64,000 bases of DNA from Cellulosimicrobium funkei (GTDB lineage: Bacteria; Actinomycetota; Actinomycetes; Actinomycetales; Cellulomonadaceae), in the NCBI RefSeq assembly GCF_004519295.1, contig NZ_SOZH01000009.1, forward strand, positions 1 to 64,000, in the 5' to 3' direction. The position numbers and the translations under genes are program-made. Of the stretch, positions 55,921 to 63,969 are shown piece by piece. The stretch's first letter is position 1. Every line of letters begins with the position of its first letter. The notes beneath the pieces were generated by a model. It did no database searches. It had not been told where the DNA came from and saw only the letters and a program-made list of their open reading frames with translations.

Positions 55921-56775
55921 TCAGCCCTCCCGGCGCTCCAGGAGGTCCGCGAGGAGGTCGAGCACCGCGGCGAGCCCGTCGGCGTCGGGCACACGCTGCT
56001 CGGCGAGCGTGTCGCCGTCGCCCACCTTGACGCCCAGGTCGCCCGGGCCGAGCACGGCGAACGCCGTCTCGTCGGTCGTGTCGTCGCCCGCGTAGAGCAC
56101 GCGCGTGCGCGCGTCGGGGCACCCGGCGTCCTGCCCGACGACGTCCCGCAGCCGGTCCACCGCCTCGCCCTTCGACGTCTCGACGACCGCGACCTCGACG
56201 ACGTCCTTGCCGTGCATCGCGTGCAGCCCGAGCCGCTCGGCCACCGCGTCGGCCAGGTCCTCGGCGGCCTGCGTGTCCGCCGCCGAGGCGAGCCGCGTGT
56301 GCAGGACGGCGGCGCTCGGCTTCTCCTGCACCCACGCGCCCTCGCGCCCCGCGACGGCGTCGGCCATGCCCGCGCGCAGGGCGGCGAGGTGGTCGGCCTG
56401 CTCCGGCGTGAGGTCGAGCGGGACGGCGTCGAGCCCGTCCTCGGTCACGTGCCCGGTCTCGGCACCGTGGCTGCCCACGAGGTACGTGCCGACGGGCGGC
56501 TCGCTGCGCTCGGCGAGGTCCGCGAGGTTGCGGCCCGAGACGAGGGCGAGGCGCGTCGTCGTGCCGACGAGCGCGGCGGCCAGCCGGTCGACGGCGGCCC
56601 GGGCGGACGGCGCCATGCGCGCGGTGAGCGGGTCGTCGACGAGCGGCGAGAGCGTGCCGTCGAAGTCGAGCGCGACGAGCCGGGCGGCGGGTGCGCCGTC
56701 CGCGTCCGCCGCGAAGGCGCGCACGGCGTCGGCGACCGGCTCGGGCACCGGCGCGGGGTGGTGCGTCGCGGTCAC
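55921..56775 (-). CDS. otsB: trehalose-6-phosphate phosphatase
   Basis: Removes phosphate from trehalose-6-phosphate, the final step of OtsAB trehalose synthesis. The 284-residue HAD-family protein has LDFDGTLSPLVDDP, LVSGRNLADLAE, GSHGAETG, VVETSKGEAVDRL and YAGDDTTDETAF. The GTG start overlaps the otsA stop (GTGA), so synthase and phosphatase are coupled. Trehalose acts as osmoprotectant and carbon store. Confidence 0.94.
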   Translation of the reverse strand: MTATHHPAPVPEPVADAVRAFAADADGAPAARLVALDFDGTLSPLVDDPLTARMAPSARAAVDRLAAALVGTTTRLALVSGRNLADLAERSEPPVGTYLVGSHGAETGHVTEDGLDAVPLDLTPEQADHLAALRAGMADAVAGREGAWVQEKPSAAVLHTRLASAADTQAAEDLADAVAERLGLHAMHGKDVVEVAVVETSKGEAVDRLRDVVGQDAGCPDARTRVLYAGDDTTDETAFAVLGPGDLGVKVGDGDTLAEQRVPDADGLAAVLDLLADLLERREG

Positions 56776-58280
56776 GCGCCCTGCTCCGCGGGCTGGTCGG
56801 CGCCCTCGCGGGCGTCCTGCGGCGCACCCGGCTCGTCGTCCTCCGGGCGGCGGCGCGGCACGCGAGACGGCATCGCGGTGAGGACGCCGAGGAACGACTC
56901 CGACCAGCGCGCGACGTCGTCGGTGAGGACCTTGCGGCGCAGCCGGCGCATGCGCTTGCGCTGCTCGCGGTGGTCCATGTGCGCGGCCGCGACGATGATG
57001 TCCTTCATCCCGTCGATGTCGTGCGGGTTGACGAGGAGCGCGCCGGACGAGAGCTCGTCGGCGGCACCGGTGAACTCGGAGAGCACGAGCACCCCGCGGT
57101 CGTCGGAGCGGGCCGCGACGTACTCCTTCGCGACGAGGTTCATGCCGTCGCGCAGCGCCGTGACGAGCATGACGTCGGCCGCGAGGTACAGGGCGGCCAT
57201 CTCCTCGGGCGGGTAGGAGTGGTGCAGGTAGTGGATCGCGGCGTGCCCGATCTCCGCGTACTCGCCGTTGATGCGGCCCACCGCGCCCTCGACGTGCTCG
57301 CGCAGCTCCTGGTAGGCGTCGACGTTCTCGCGGCTCGGGCTCGCGACCTGGACGAGCGTGGCGTGCTCGACGTCGAGGCGGCCGTCCTGCAGCAGCTCGC
57401 CGTACGCCTTGATGCGGTGCCGGATGCCCTTGGTGTAGTCGAGGCGGTCGACGCCGAGCATCATGATGTCCGGGTCGCCCAGGTCCGCGCGGATCTCGCG
57501 CGAGCGCTGCTGGACCTCGGGCGTGCGGGCGAGCTCGTCGAACCGGCGCGAGTCGATCGAGATGGGGAACGCGGCGGCGCGGACGTGGCGGTCGCGCCCG
57601 TCCTCGCCCGGGACCGTGATGATCGGCCCGCGCGTGGTGTGGGCGCGCAGCCGCCGCACCGCACGGATGAAGTTCGCGGCGTCGCCCGCGCGCTGGAAGC
57701 CCACGAGGTCCGCGCCCAGCAGGCCGTCGATCACCTGACGACGCCACGGCAGCTGCTGGAACAGCTCGAGCGGGGGGAACGGGATGTGGTTGAAGAACCC
57801 GATCCGCACGTCCGGGCGCTGGGCGCGGATCATCTGCGGCACGAGCTGGAGCTGGTAGTCGTGCACCCAGACGACGGCGCCCGGTGCCGCCTGCGCGACG
57901 GCGGCGTCGGCGAAGCGCTGGTTGACGCGGCGGTACGCGTCCCACCACGTGCGGTGGTACGTGGGCGGCGAGATGACGTCGTGGTAGAGCGGCCAGAGCG
58001 TGTCGTTCGAGAAGCCCTCGTAGTACCGCTCGATCTCGTCGGCCGAGAGCGTCACGGGCACGAGGCGCATCTCGTCGGCGTCGAACGGCTCGCTCGCCAG
58101 GTCGGGCGCGCCGGACCAGCCGACCCAGGCGCCGTCGGACGCCTGCATGACGGGCTCGAGCGCCGTGACCAGGCCTCCGGGCGACCGCTTCCACTCGATC
58201 TCACCGCCGGGGCCGACCGTGAAGTCCACGGGCAGCCGGTTGGCCACCACGACGAGATCGAATCCCTCTTTGCCTGTCAA
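56772..58280 (-). CDS. otsA: trehalose-6-phosphate synthase
   Basis: GT20 glycosyltransferase making trehalose-6-phosphate from a nucleotide glucose and glucose-6-phosphate. The 502-residue protein has VVVANRLPVDF, WKRSPGGLVTAL, VWVHDYQLQLVPQMIR, GFFNHIPFPP, LGVDRLDYTKGIRHR and LRDGMNLVAKEYVA. The best start is a TTG at 58280, 5 bases after AGGAGAGG; no ATG or GTG in the region fits the family N-terminus. The C-terminal 30 residues are acidic. Confidence 0.94.
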   Translation of the reverse strand: MTGKEGFDLVVVANRLPVDFTVGPGGEIEWKRSPGGLVTALEPVMQASDGAWVGWSGAPDLASEPFDADEMRLVPVTLSADEIERYYEGFSNDTLWPLYHDVISPPTYHRTWWDAYRRVNQRFADAAVAQAAPGAVVWVHDYQLQLVPQMIRAQRPDVRIGFFNHIPFPPLELFQQLPWRRQVIDGLLGADLVGFQRAGDAANFIRAVRRLRAHTTRGPIITVPGEDGRDRHVRAAAFPISIDSRRFDELARTPEVQQRSREIRADLGDPDIMMLGVDRLDYTKGIRHRIKAYGELLQDGRLDVEHATLVQVASPSRENVDAYQELREHVEGAVGRINGEYAEIGHAAIHYLHHSYPPEEMAALYLAADVMLVTALRDGMNLVAKEYVAARSDDRGVLVLSEFTGAADELSSGALLVNPHDIDGMKDIIVAAAHMDHREQRKRMRRLRRKVLTDDVARWSESFLGVLTAMPSRVPRRRPEDDEPGAPQDAREGADQPAEQGA

Positions 58281-58454
58281 TGGACCTCTCCTTGAGCTTC
58301 GATGAATCGCGCCTGGGCGGCCCAGGGTAGTCCGCTCGTCGGGCGCATGGACGGGTCGTCCGGTGCCGGTCGCACGTCGGAGGCCGCCCCGGGCCGGGTC
58401 GCCCACCGGGCCCGTCGGGGCCGCACCCTCCAGCACCGGCCCGTCCACTGCGGC

Positions 58455-58460
58455 TACCTT
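58455..58460 (+). promoter_or_regulatory. -10 element, leaderless kinase gene
   Basis: TACCTT, six bases, then the ATG at 58467. It argues against the longer in-frame start at 58302, which would overlap the otsA promoter region. Confidence 0.5.
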
Positions 58461-58466
58461 GTCACC

Positions 58467-60206
58467 ATGGAGGAGCCCACGCAGCGCGTCGAGGCGCGGA
58501 ACGTCGCCGGGGGGCCGTCGCGCGGACCCGCCCCCGGCAGCGAGGTCGGGGGCTACCACATCGGCGCGCGGCTCGGGTCCGGCGCCATGGGCACCGTCCA
58601 CAGCGCGCACGACGGCGGCGGCAACCTCGTCGCGATCAAGCTCCTGCACGCGCACGTCGACCTCGACGCCGCCGCGCAGGGCCGCGAACGGCTGCGCCGC
58701 GAGGCCCGCGCCCTCCAGCGCCTGCGGCACCCCGCCGTCGCGCAGATCCTCGACGTCGAGCTCGACGGCCCGGACGCGTTCATCGTCACCGAGCTCGTCG
58801 ACGGCCCCACGCTCGAGGACGAGATCGCCGAGGGCGGGCCGCTCGACGCCTGGGACCTCTACGAGCTCGCCGACCAGCTCGCCGCGGCGCTCGAGGCCGT
58901 GCACGCGGCCGGCGTCGTGCACCGCGACCTCAAGCCGAGCAACGTCATGGTGTCCTCCCGGGGACCCGTGCTCATCGACTTCGGCATCGCCCAGGGGCTC
59001 GAGGACGCGCGCGTCACGTCCACGGGCCTCGTCATGGGCACCCCGGGGTACCTGGCGCCCGAGCTGCTCGAGGGCGCGGCCCCCAGCGTGGACACCGACT
59101 GGTGGGGGTGGGCTGCTCTGCTCGCCTACGCGGCGACCGGACGGGCGCCGTTCGGCGTGCGCCCGACGGACGTCGTGCTCGCCCGCGCGCGCAGCGGACG
59201 CCCTGACCTCGCCGGCCTGGGGCCCGTCACCGCGCGCGCGATCGGTCGTGCGCTGCACGCCGACCCGGCGCAGCGCCTCGGGCCGACCGAGGTCGTGGCC
59301 GCCCTGCGGCACGCGGCCGACACCGGCGACGCCGCGCCCGCGACCCAGGTGGTCGCGCCGCCCACCGGACCGACCCAGGTGGTGCCGCCCGTCGCCGTCG
59401 TGCCCGGCGGCACGGGGGCCCAGGCGTGGACCGGCGCGTCCGCGTGGACCGGCCAGGCCCAGGTCGTGCCGCCGCCCCTGCCCACGTCGCAGGCGCAGGT
59501 CAACGACGGCCGCACGATGGCCGTCCCCGTCGGGCACGACCTCATGGACGACCTCGGCGCCCCTCCCCTCGGCGAGGACGGCGAACCGCTCTACGTGCGC
59601 CCCGTGCCCGCGGCACGGCGCACCGCGCTGCTCCTGCTCGCCGTGCCGCTCGTGCTGCTCGGCGGGACGTACCCCGGCGTGGCGTTCGTCGTGCTGTCGG
59701 TGCTGGTCGTGCTCGCGCGCGTCGTCGGCGTGACGACCGAGTCGCTGCACGCGCGGCGCGAGCGGCGCGGCGTCTCGTCGCGGGACACGGTGCGCGCGGT
59801 CGCGGCGTCGCCGTGGTACGTCGTGCGCGCGCTCGTCGGCGCGCTCCCGTCCCTCCTGGTCGCGGCGTGCGCCGCGGTGCTCGTGGTCGTGGCCGGGTGG
59901 TGGTTGCTCGAGTCCGACCGCTGGGTCGTCGTCGAGGGTCCCGACGGCGGCAACGCGCCCGTCGTGACGACCGTGCTGCTGTGCCTCGCGGCGGTCGCGG
60001 CGGTGACCCTGGCCTGGGTCGGGCCCCTGACGCACCTCACGCGGTACGGGACGCGGACCGCGCTGGCGCGGCTCGCCCCCGGCCGCACGGGGACGCTCGT
60101 GCTCGCCGGCCTGGGTCTCGTGCTCACCGTCGTGTCCCTCGTGCTCCTCGGGGGCGACCCGGGCGTCACCTGGTGGCCGTTCCCCGGCCCGCCGTCGCTG
60201 CGCTGA
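58467..60206 (+). CDS. membrane Ser/Thr protein kinase
   Basis: A 579-residue Hanks-type kinase. The kinase domain (about 30-290) has GSGAMGTVHSA, AIKLLH, the catalytic loop HRDLKPSN (about 152-159), DFGIAQ and GTPGYLAPE. A Val/Gln/Pro-rich linker with QVVPP repeats follows (about 290-380). The C-terminus (from about 384) has five or six transmembrane segments. It has no PASTA or other extracellular sensor domain, unlike PknB. Substrates unknown. The start is supported by the adjacent -10. Confidence 0.88.
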   Translation: MEEPTQRVEARNVAGGPSRGPAPGSEVGGYHIGARLGSGAMGTVHSAHDGGGNLVAIKLLHAHVDLDAAAQGRERLRREARALQRLRHPAVAQILDVELDGPDAFIVTELVDGPTLEDEIAEGGPLDAWDLYELADQLAAALEAVHAAGVVHRDLKPSNVMVSSRGPVLIDFGIAQGLEDARVTSTGLVMGTPGYLAPELLEGAAPSVDTDWWGWAALLAYAATGRAPFGVRPTDVVLARARSGRPDLAGLGPVTARAIGRALHADPAQRLGPTEVVAALRHAADTGDAAPATQVVAPPTGPTQVVPPVAVVPGGTGAQAWTGASAWTGQAQVVPPPLPTSQAQVNDGRTMAVPVGHDLMDDLGAPPLGEDGEPLYVRPVPAARRTALLLLAVPLVLLGGTYPGVAFVVLSVLVVLARVVGVTTESLHARRERRGVSSRDTVRAVAASPWYVVRALVGALPSLLVAACAAVLVVVAGWWLLESDRWVVVEGPDGGNAPVVTTVLLCLAAVAAVTLAWVGPLTHLTRYGTRTALARLAPGRTGTLVLAGLGLVLTVVSLVLLGGDPGVTWWPFPGPPSLR

Positions 60207-60248
60207 GCCGGCACCGGCCCTTCCCAGCCCGCTGCCAGGCCGCGCGCG

Positions 60249-60254
60249 TAGGAT
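60249..60254 (+). promoter_or_regulatory. -10 element, leaderless small membrane protein
   Basis: TAGGAT, seven bases, then the GTG at 60262. The in-frame ATG at 60253 lies inside this hexamer. Confidence 0.4.
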
Positions 60255-60261
60255 GGGCGCC

Positions 60262-60837
60262 GTGCTCCGGACGACGGTGCCGCGCGCCCTGTCGCGCGGC
60301 GTGACGCGCACGTCCGTCGTGCCCGCAGCCGGCCGTCTGCTCGGCCCCGCGCTCCTGCTCCTCACCCTCCTCGCCGCCGTGGTGACGCACCTCGCCGACC
60401 GCGGGTACGCCGTCGTGCACCAGTGCGTGACGGTGCCGGGGGTGTGGGGAGCCGCCGGGATGCACCTCGCGCTCGTCCACGAGGTGCCGGACTGCCCGTC
60501 GGGCACCGCGCTCGGGGGCGACCCGGCCGCCATGGTCACCGTCGTGGGCGCGCTCGCGCTGCCCGTCGTCGTGGCCCACACGGCGGCGGCCGCCGTCGCG
60601 TGGGGGCTCTCCGCGTGGGCGCGACGCGCGCACGAGCGCTCCCGCGCCGTCGTGACCGGGGCCGGGCGTGCGCTGCGCGCCGTGCTCCGGGGGGCGCTGC
60701 GCCCCGTGGGGTCGCTCGTCGGGGTCGCGCGCCGCGTCGTGCGCCCGGTGCCCGACGCCGTCCCCACCGCGCTGCACCACCTCGCCGACGCGGTGGTGCG
60801 CACCCGGCGCGGGCCTCCGCAGGTCGCGCTCGTCTGA
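60262..60837 (+). CDS. hypothetical membrane protein
   Basis: A 191-residue protein with two or three hydrophobic segments (about 25-47, 95-122) and an outside loop with two Cys (HQCVT, PDCPSG) that may form a disulfide. The C-terminal 70 residues are strongly basic and probably cytosolic. It lies between the membrane kinase and a DsbA-like gene. I do not recognise the family. GTG 60262 is the preferred start; ATG 60253 is possible. Confidence 0.7.
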   Translation: MLRTTVPRALSRGVTRTSVVPAAGRLLGPALLLLTLLAAVVTHLADRGYAVVHQCVTVPGVWGAAGMHLALVHEVPDCPSGTALGGDPAAMVTVVGALALPVVVAHTAAAAVAWGLSAWARRAHERSRAVVTGAGRALRAVLRGALRPVGSLVGVARRVVRPVPDAVPTALHHLADAVVRTRRGPPQVALV

Positions 60838-60926
60838 CGACGTCGTCGGACGCACGGCCCGCGCGACCCCGTCGGCGCGCACCCTGACACATCCCCAGCT
60901 CTCGGCCACTCCCTCGGAGGACGACC

Positions 60927-61778
60927 ATGCCCAGCAACGAAACCCAGACCAAGGCCCAGCGCCGCGAGGCCGCGCGCGCGGAGGCGCTCGCGCTGCGCGA
61001 GGCGCAGGCCAAGCGCGACAAGCGCAACCGCCTCATCACGATCGGAGCGCTCGTCGCGGGCGTCCTCGTCCTCGTCGGCGTGTTCCTCGCCGTGTGGATC
61101 CCGGCCATGAACGACCGGAACAAGACGATCGACGCCGTCGCGGCGGGCAACCTCGCCGACGTCACGAGCCCCGCGACGAGCGACGCCGAGGACGGCGGCA
61201 TCCCGATCGGCGCGGACGGCGCGGCCGGGACCGAGAACGAGGGCGCCGTCGAGGTCGGGGTCTACCTCGACTACATGTGCCCCATCTGCGGCCAGTTCGA
61301 GGAGACGAACGGCGCGACGCTCGACCAGCTCCGCGAGTCCGGTGACGTGACCGTCGTGCTGCACCCGATCTCGATCCTCGACCGCGTCGCGCAGTCGCAG
61401 CAGTTCTCGACGCGTTCCGCCGCCGCGGCGGCCTGGGTCGCCGACCGCGCGCCCGAGTCGATGAACGACTTCAACACCGCGATGTTCCAGAACCAGCCCC
61501 AGGAGGGCAGCGAGACCCTGACCGACGCCCAGATCGCCGACATCGCGGAGCAGGCGGGCGTGCCCGCCGACGTCGCCGCCGGCATCGAGGACGGGACGGC
61601 CGTCGAGACGTTCGGCGACTGGGTCGCGACGGCGTCGAGCCTGGTGAACCAGGACACGTCGCTGCACGGCGAGCGCGGGTTCGGCACGCCGACGATCACG
61701 ATCAACGGCGAGCGGTGGGACGGCAACTGGAGCGACCCGAACGCGCTCCCGCAGGCCGTCACCGCCGCCCAGGGCTGA
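60927..61778 (+). CDS. membrane-anchored DsbA-family thioredoxin-like protein
   Basis: A 283-residue exported disulfide-oxidoreductase-like protein. A charged coiled N-terminus (about 1-38) precedes one transmembrane anchor (about 39-62). The thioredoxin-fold domain carries the active site CPIC in YMCPICGQFEE, the cis-Pro region FGTPTITINGERWDG and a helical insert. It is typical of actinobacterial DsbA/MdbA-like proteins that fold exported proteins. GGAGG precedes the ATG by 7 bases. A GC hairpin follows. Confidence 0.88.
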   Translation: MPSNETQTKAQRREAARAEALALREAQAKRDKRNRLITIGALVAGVLVLVGVFLAVWIPAMNDRNKTIDAVAAGNLADVTSPATSDAEDGGIPIGADGAAGTENEGAVEVGVYLDYMCPICGQFEETNGATLDQLRESGDVTVVLHPISILDRVAQSQQFSTRSAAAAAWVADRAPESMNDFNTAMFQNQPQEGSETLTDAQIADIAEQAGVPADVAAGIEDGTAVETFGDWVATASSLVNQDTSLHGERGFGTPTITINGERWDGNWSDPNALPQAVTAAQG

Positions 61779-61810
61779 CCGGCACGTCGTCGGTGTCCTG
61801 ACCCGCGCCG

Positions 61811-61832
61811 CCCGCGCCGTGACCGGCGCGGG
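61811..61832 (+). terminator. hairpin after the DsbA-like gene
   Basis: A perfect 9-base-pair stem CCCGCGCCG and complement with a TGAC loop. Confidence 0.6.
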
Positions 61833-61862
61833 CCGCCGACCGGGGCGCGCCGGGCGAGCAGG

Positions 61863-61868
61863 TAGTCT
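61863..61868 (+). promoter_or_regulatory. candidate tRNA-Thr -10
   Basis: TAGTCT lies 27 bases before the tRNA 5' end, leaving a short leader for processing. Confidence 0.4.
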
Positions 61869-61895
61869 GTTCGCTCGCCCGGCAGCCCCGGGAAC

Positions 61896-61971
61896 GCCGC
61901 CTTAGCTCAGCCGGTAGAGCACTCGCCTTGTAAGCGAACGGTCGTCGGTTCGAATCCGACAGGCGGCTCCA
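61896..61971 (+). tRNA. trnT: tRNA-Thr (anticodon TGT)
   Basis: A full cloverleaf: 7-base-pair acceptor GCCGCCT/AGGCGGC, D-arm GCTC/GAGC, anticodon loop CTTGTAA with TGT reading ACA, T-arm GTCGG-TTCGAAT-CCGAC, discriminator T and an encoded CCA (61969-61971). The outermost anticodon-stem pair (61922/61938) is a C-A mismatch; the rest of the stem is intact, so the gene is probably functional. Confidence 0.95.
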
Positions 61972-61973
61972 CC

Positions 61974-62009
61974 ACGACGCCCCCGGCTCCACGGAGCCGG
62001 GGGCGTCGT
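61974..62009 (+). terminator. tRNA-Thr terminator
   Basis: Long stem (ACGACGCCCCCGGCTC arm and complement) with a CACG loop, three bases after CCA. May also act on the minus-strand SGNH gene. Confidence 0.8.
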
Positions 62010-62082
62010 CGTGCCGGTGCGCACCGCGGGGTCAGCAGTCGGTCGGCGGTCGCTGCCCGGATCGGTGGTCCCGCGGGCCGAT

Positions 62083-62101
62083 CTCGGCAGGTGCTGCCGA
62101 G
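62083..62101 (-). terminator. terminator of the SGNH hydrolase gene
   Basis: 8-base arms CTCGGCAG/CTGCCGAG with a 3-base loop, 12 bases past the stop. Confidence 0.5.
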
Positions 62102-62112
62102 GTCGCCCGCGC

Positions 62113-62982
62113 TCAGCGGTCGGCGAGCGGGACGGGCAGGAGCTCGGGCGCCTTGGGGAGCCGCCCGTCGCCCGACGACGTCCCGCGCAGCCGCCGCTGC
62201 GCCCACGGCACGACGTGCGTGCGCACCCACTGCGCGTTCTGCCGCGCGCGGTCGAGAGCCGGCGCGGGCGGGAGGGGAGCCAGCGGGTCGTCCCACGCGG
62301 CGTCGTCGGGCGCCTGGCCGAGCGCGACGAGCGCCGCCTGGGCGACCCGCGCGTGCCCCGCGGGCGTCAGGTGGATGCGGTCCTCCGACCACACGCGCCA
62401 GTCCTGGAGCGCGCGCATGCCCCACAGGTCCAGCACGTACGCGCCCTGTCGGCGCGCGATCGACCAGATGTGGGCGTTGTACACGCCGACGCGCGGGCGC
62501 GTGAGGCCGACGAGCGGCGACTGCGAGGCGTCGAAGCCGGTGGCCATGAGCACGTCGATCCCCGCGCCGCGCAGGCGCGAGACCGCGTGCTCGAGGTTGC
62601 GCGCGAGGCGGTCGACGTCGGCGTTCGGCCGCAGGATGTCGTTGCCGCCGCCGATGACGCTCACGAGGTCCGGCCGGAGCTCGAGCGCCGCCGGCACCTG
62701 CTCCGTCAGGATCGAGCGCAGCTTGCGCCCGCGGATGGCGAGGTTCGCGTACCGCAGCGGGTCCTCGCCGGCGGCGACGCGCCGGGTCGCGAGGTGCTGG
62801 GCGAGGAGGTCGGCCCAGCCTCGCTGGCGGTCCTCCTCGCCGGGATACGGGTCCCACAGCCCCTCGGTGAACGAGTCGCCGATCGCGACGTAGCTCGTCC
62901 AGCGCGGAGCGGGGTCGTCGGGTCGGCGTGCGTCGGCGGTGTCACCGGCCAGGGGAGTGGTCGTCGGGTTCTGCGTCGTCAC
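62113..62982 (-). CDS. SGNH/GDSL hydrolase
   Basis: A 289-residue esterase or lipase-like protein of the SGNH superfamily. The four blocks are visible: GDSFTEG with the nucleophile Ser (about 37), a Gly in LAIRG, GGGND with the oxyanion Asn, and DRIHLTPAGH with the catalytic Asp and His. No signal peptide is seen, so it is probably cytosolic. Its substrate is unknown. GTG 62982 lies 7 bases after a -10-like CAGAAT and was preferred to an ATG three codons earlier. Confidence 0.87.
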   Translation of the reverse strand: MTTQNPTTTPLAGDTADARRPDDPAPRWTSYVAIGDSFTEGLWDPYPGEEDRQRGWADLLAQHLATRRVAAGEDPLRYANLAIRGRKLRSILTEQVPAALELRPDLVSVIGGGNDILRPNADVDRLARNLEHAVSRLRGAGIDVLMATGFDASQSPLVGLTRPRVGVYNAHIWSIARRQGAYVLDLWGMRALQDWRVWSEDRIHLTPAGHARVAQAALVALGQAPDDAAWDDPLAPLPPAPALDRARQNAQWVRTHVVPWAQRRLRGTSSGDGRLPKAPELLPVPLADR

Positions 62983-62989
62983 CCGCCCC

Positions 62990-62995
62990 ATTCTG
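62990..62995 (-). promoter_or_regulatory. -10 element, leaderless SGNH gene
   Basis: Minus-strand CAGAAT, seven bases, then the GTG at 62982. Confidence 0.4.
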
Positions 62996-63039
62996 CTCCT
63001 GCGGGGCGGCGTGCCGTCGACCCGGCGATCCTGGCGGGT

Positions 63040-63095
63040 CGAGCAGGTGGTCCTGGCGCGTCACGCGGCGCGGACGGGCCAGGACCACCTGCTCG
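63040..63095. repeat. 18-base inverted repeat with 20-base loop
   Basis: Perfect arms CGAGCAGGTGGTCCTGGC (63040-63057) and complement (63078-63095). The long loop differs from the 2-5-base loops of the other terminators. It lies between the ung end and the SGNH start; it could terminate ung or be a mobile palindrome. Confidence 0.75.
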
Positions 63096-63100
63096 GCCGC

Positions 63101-63142
63101 GGGCCGGGGGCCGGGGGCCGGGGGCCGGGGGCGGGCGGGGGG
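63101..63142 (+). repeat. GGGGGCC tandem array (G-quadruplex-prone)
   Basis: Runs of 3, 5, 5, 5, 5, 3 and 6 G separated by CC or C, with a 7-base period for four units. The last G touches the ung stop codon (63143-63145). The G-rich strand is the template for ung, so the ung mRNA tail would be C-rich. Confidence 0.85.
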
Positions 63143-63886
63143 TCAGGCCGGGGGGAGGGTCCAGTCGACGGGGGCGGCGCCCTGGGCGAGGAGGAGCTCG
63201 TTGACCCGCGAGAACGGGCGCGACCCGAAGAACCCGCGGCGCGCGGAGAGCGGGCTCGGGTGGGCGCTCGCGACGACGGGGGTGTCGCCGAGCATCGGGC
63301 GCAGGGTCGCGGCGTCGCGACCCCAGAGGATCGCGACGAGCGGGGCGTCGCGCGCGACGAGCGCCCGGATCGCCGCCTCGGTGACGGCCTCCCAGCCCTG
63401 GCCGCGGTGGGACCCGGGCTCGCCCGGCCGGACCGTGAGCACCCGGTTGAGGAGCATGACGCCCTGGTCGCTCCACGCGGACAGGTCGCCGTTCGCGGGC
63501 GTCGGGGCGCCGACGTCGTCCGCGAGCTCGGCGAAGATGTTCTGGAGCGAGCGGGGCACGGGGCGCACGTGCGGCTGCACGGAGAACGACAGCCCCATCG
63601 GGTGCCCGGGCGTGGGGTACGGGTCCTGCCCGACGACGAGCACCCGCACCTCGGCCAGGGGGCGCGAGAACGCGTTGAGGATGGCCGACGGCGCGGGGAG
63701 GTACTCCCGTCCGGCCGCCACCTCGGCGCGCAGGAAGTCGCCGAGCTCGTGCAGCTGCGGCTCGACGGGTGCGAGGGCCTCGGCCCAGTCGGGCGCCATG
63801 ATGCTCGCGAGGGCCGGGCGGGGGTCGGCCGTCGAGGCGGTCGCGACCGGGTCGACGGCGACGGGCTGGGCGGGTGCGCTCTCCAC
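63143..63886 (-). CDS. ung: uracil-DNA glycosylase
   Basis: Family 1 UDG that excises uracil from DNA, protecting a GC-rich genome from cytosine deamination. The 247-residue protein has [20 protein letters not shown] (water-activating Asp), [14 protein letters not shown] and the [14 protein letters not shown] leucine loop. Residues 1-25 are a Val/Ala tail. The GTG at 63886 lies 7 bases after a -10-like TAGGCT and was preferred to an ATG ten codons earlier. A G-rich array begins right after its stop. Confidence 0.95.
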   Translation of the reverse strand: MESAPAQPVAVDPVATASTADPRPALASIMAPDWAEALAPVEPQLHELGDFLRAEVAAGREYLPAPSAILNAFSRPLAEVRVLVVGQDPYPTPGHPMGLSFSVQPHVRPVPRSLQNIFAELADDVGAPTPANGDLSAWSDQGVMLLNRVLTVRPGEPGSHRGQGWEAVTEAAIRALVARDAPLVAILWGRDAATLRPMLGDTPVVASAHPSPLSARRGFFGSRPFSRVNELLLAQGAAPVDWTLPPA

Positions 63887-63893
63887 GGCCCCG

Positions 63894-63899
63894 AGCCTA
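63894..63899 (-). promoter_or_regulatory. -10 element, leaderless ung
   Basis: Minus-strand TAGGCT, seven bases, then the GTG at 63886. Confidence 0.5.
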
Positions 63900-63963
63900 A
63901 CCGGCGTCCTCGGCACGTCCGCAGCGTGCGGCGAGGACGAATGACACGGGTGTGGTTCGTGCG

Positions 63964-63969
63964 TAGGCT
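63964..63969 (+). promoter_or_regulatory. candidate -10 for a gene beyond the window
   Basis: TAGGCT on the plus strand, 31 bases before the window end. It is divergent from ung; the gene it may serve is not visible. Confidence 0.3.

Noticed and set aside
56772-61667. 1631-residue minus-strand open frame running upstream of otsA
   Set aside because: Only the last 502 residues are OtsA; the rest is antisense to the kinase, membrane and DsbA-like genes.
63040-63095. Relation of the 18-base inverted repeat to the 21-base element
   Set aside because: They share only a short GTGGTC string, expected by chance in this base composition.
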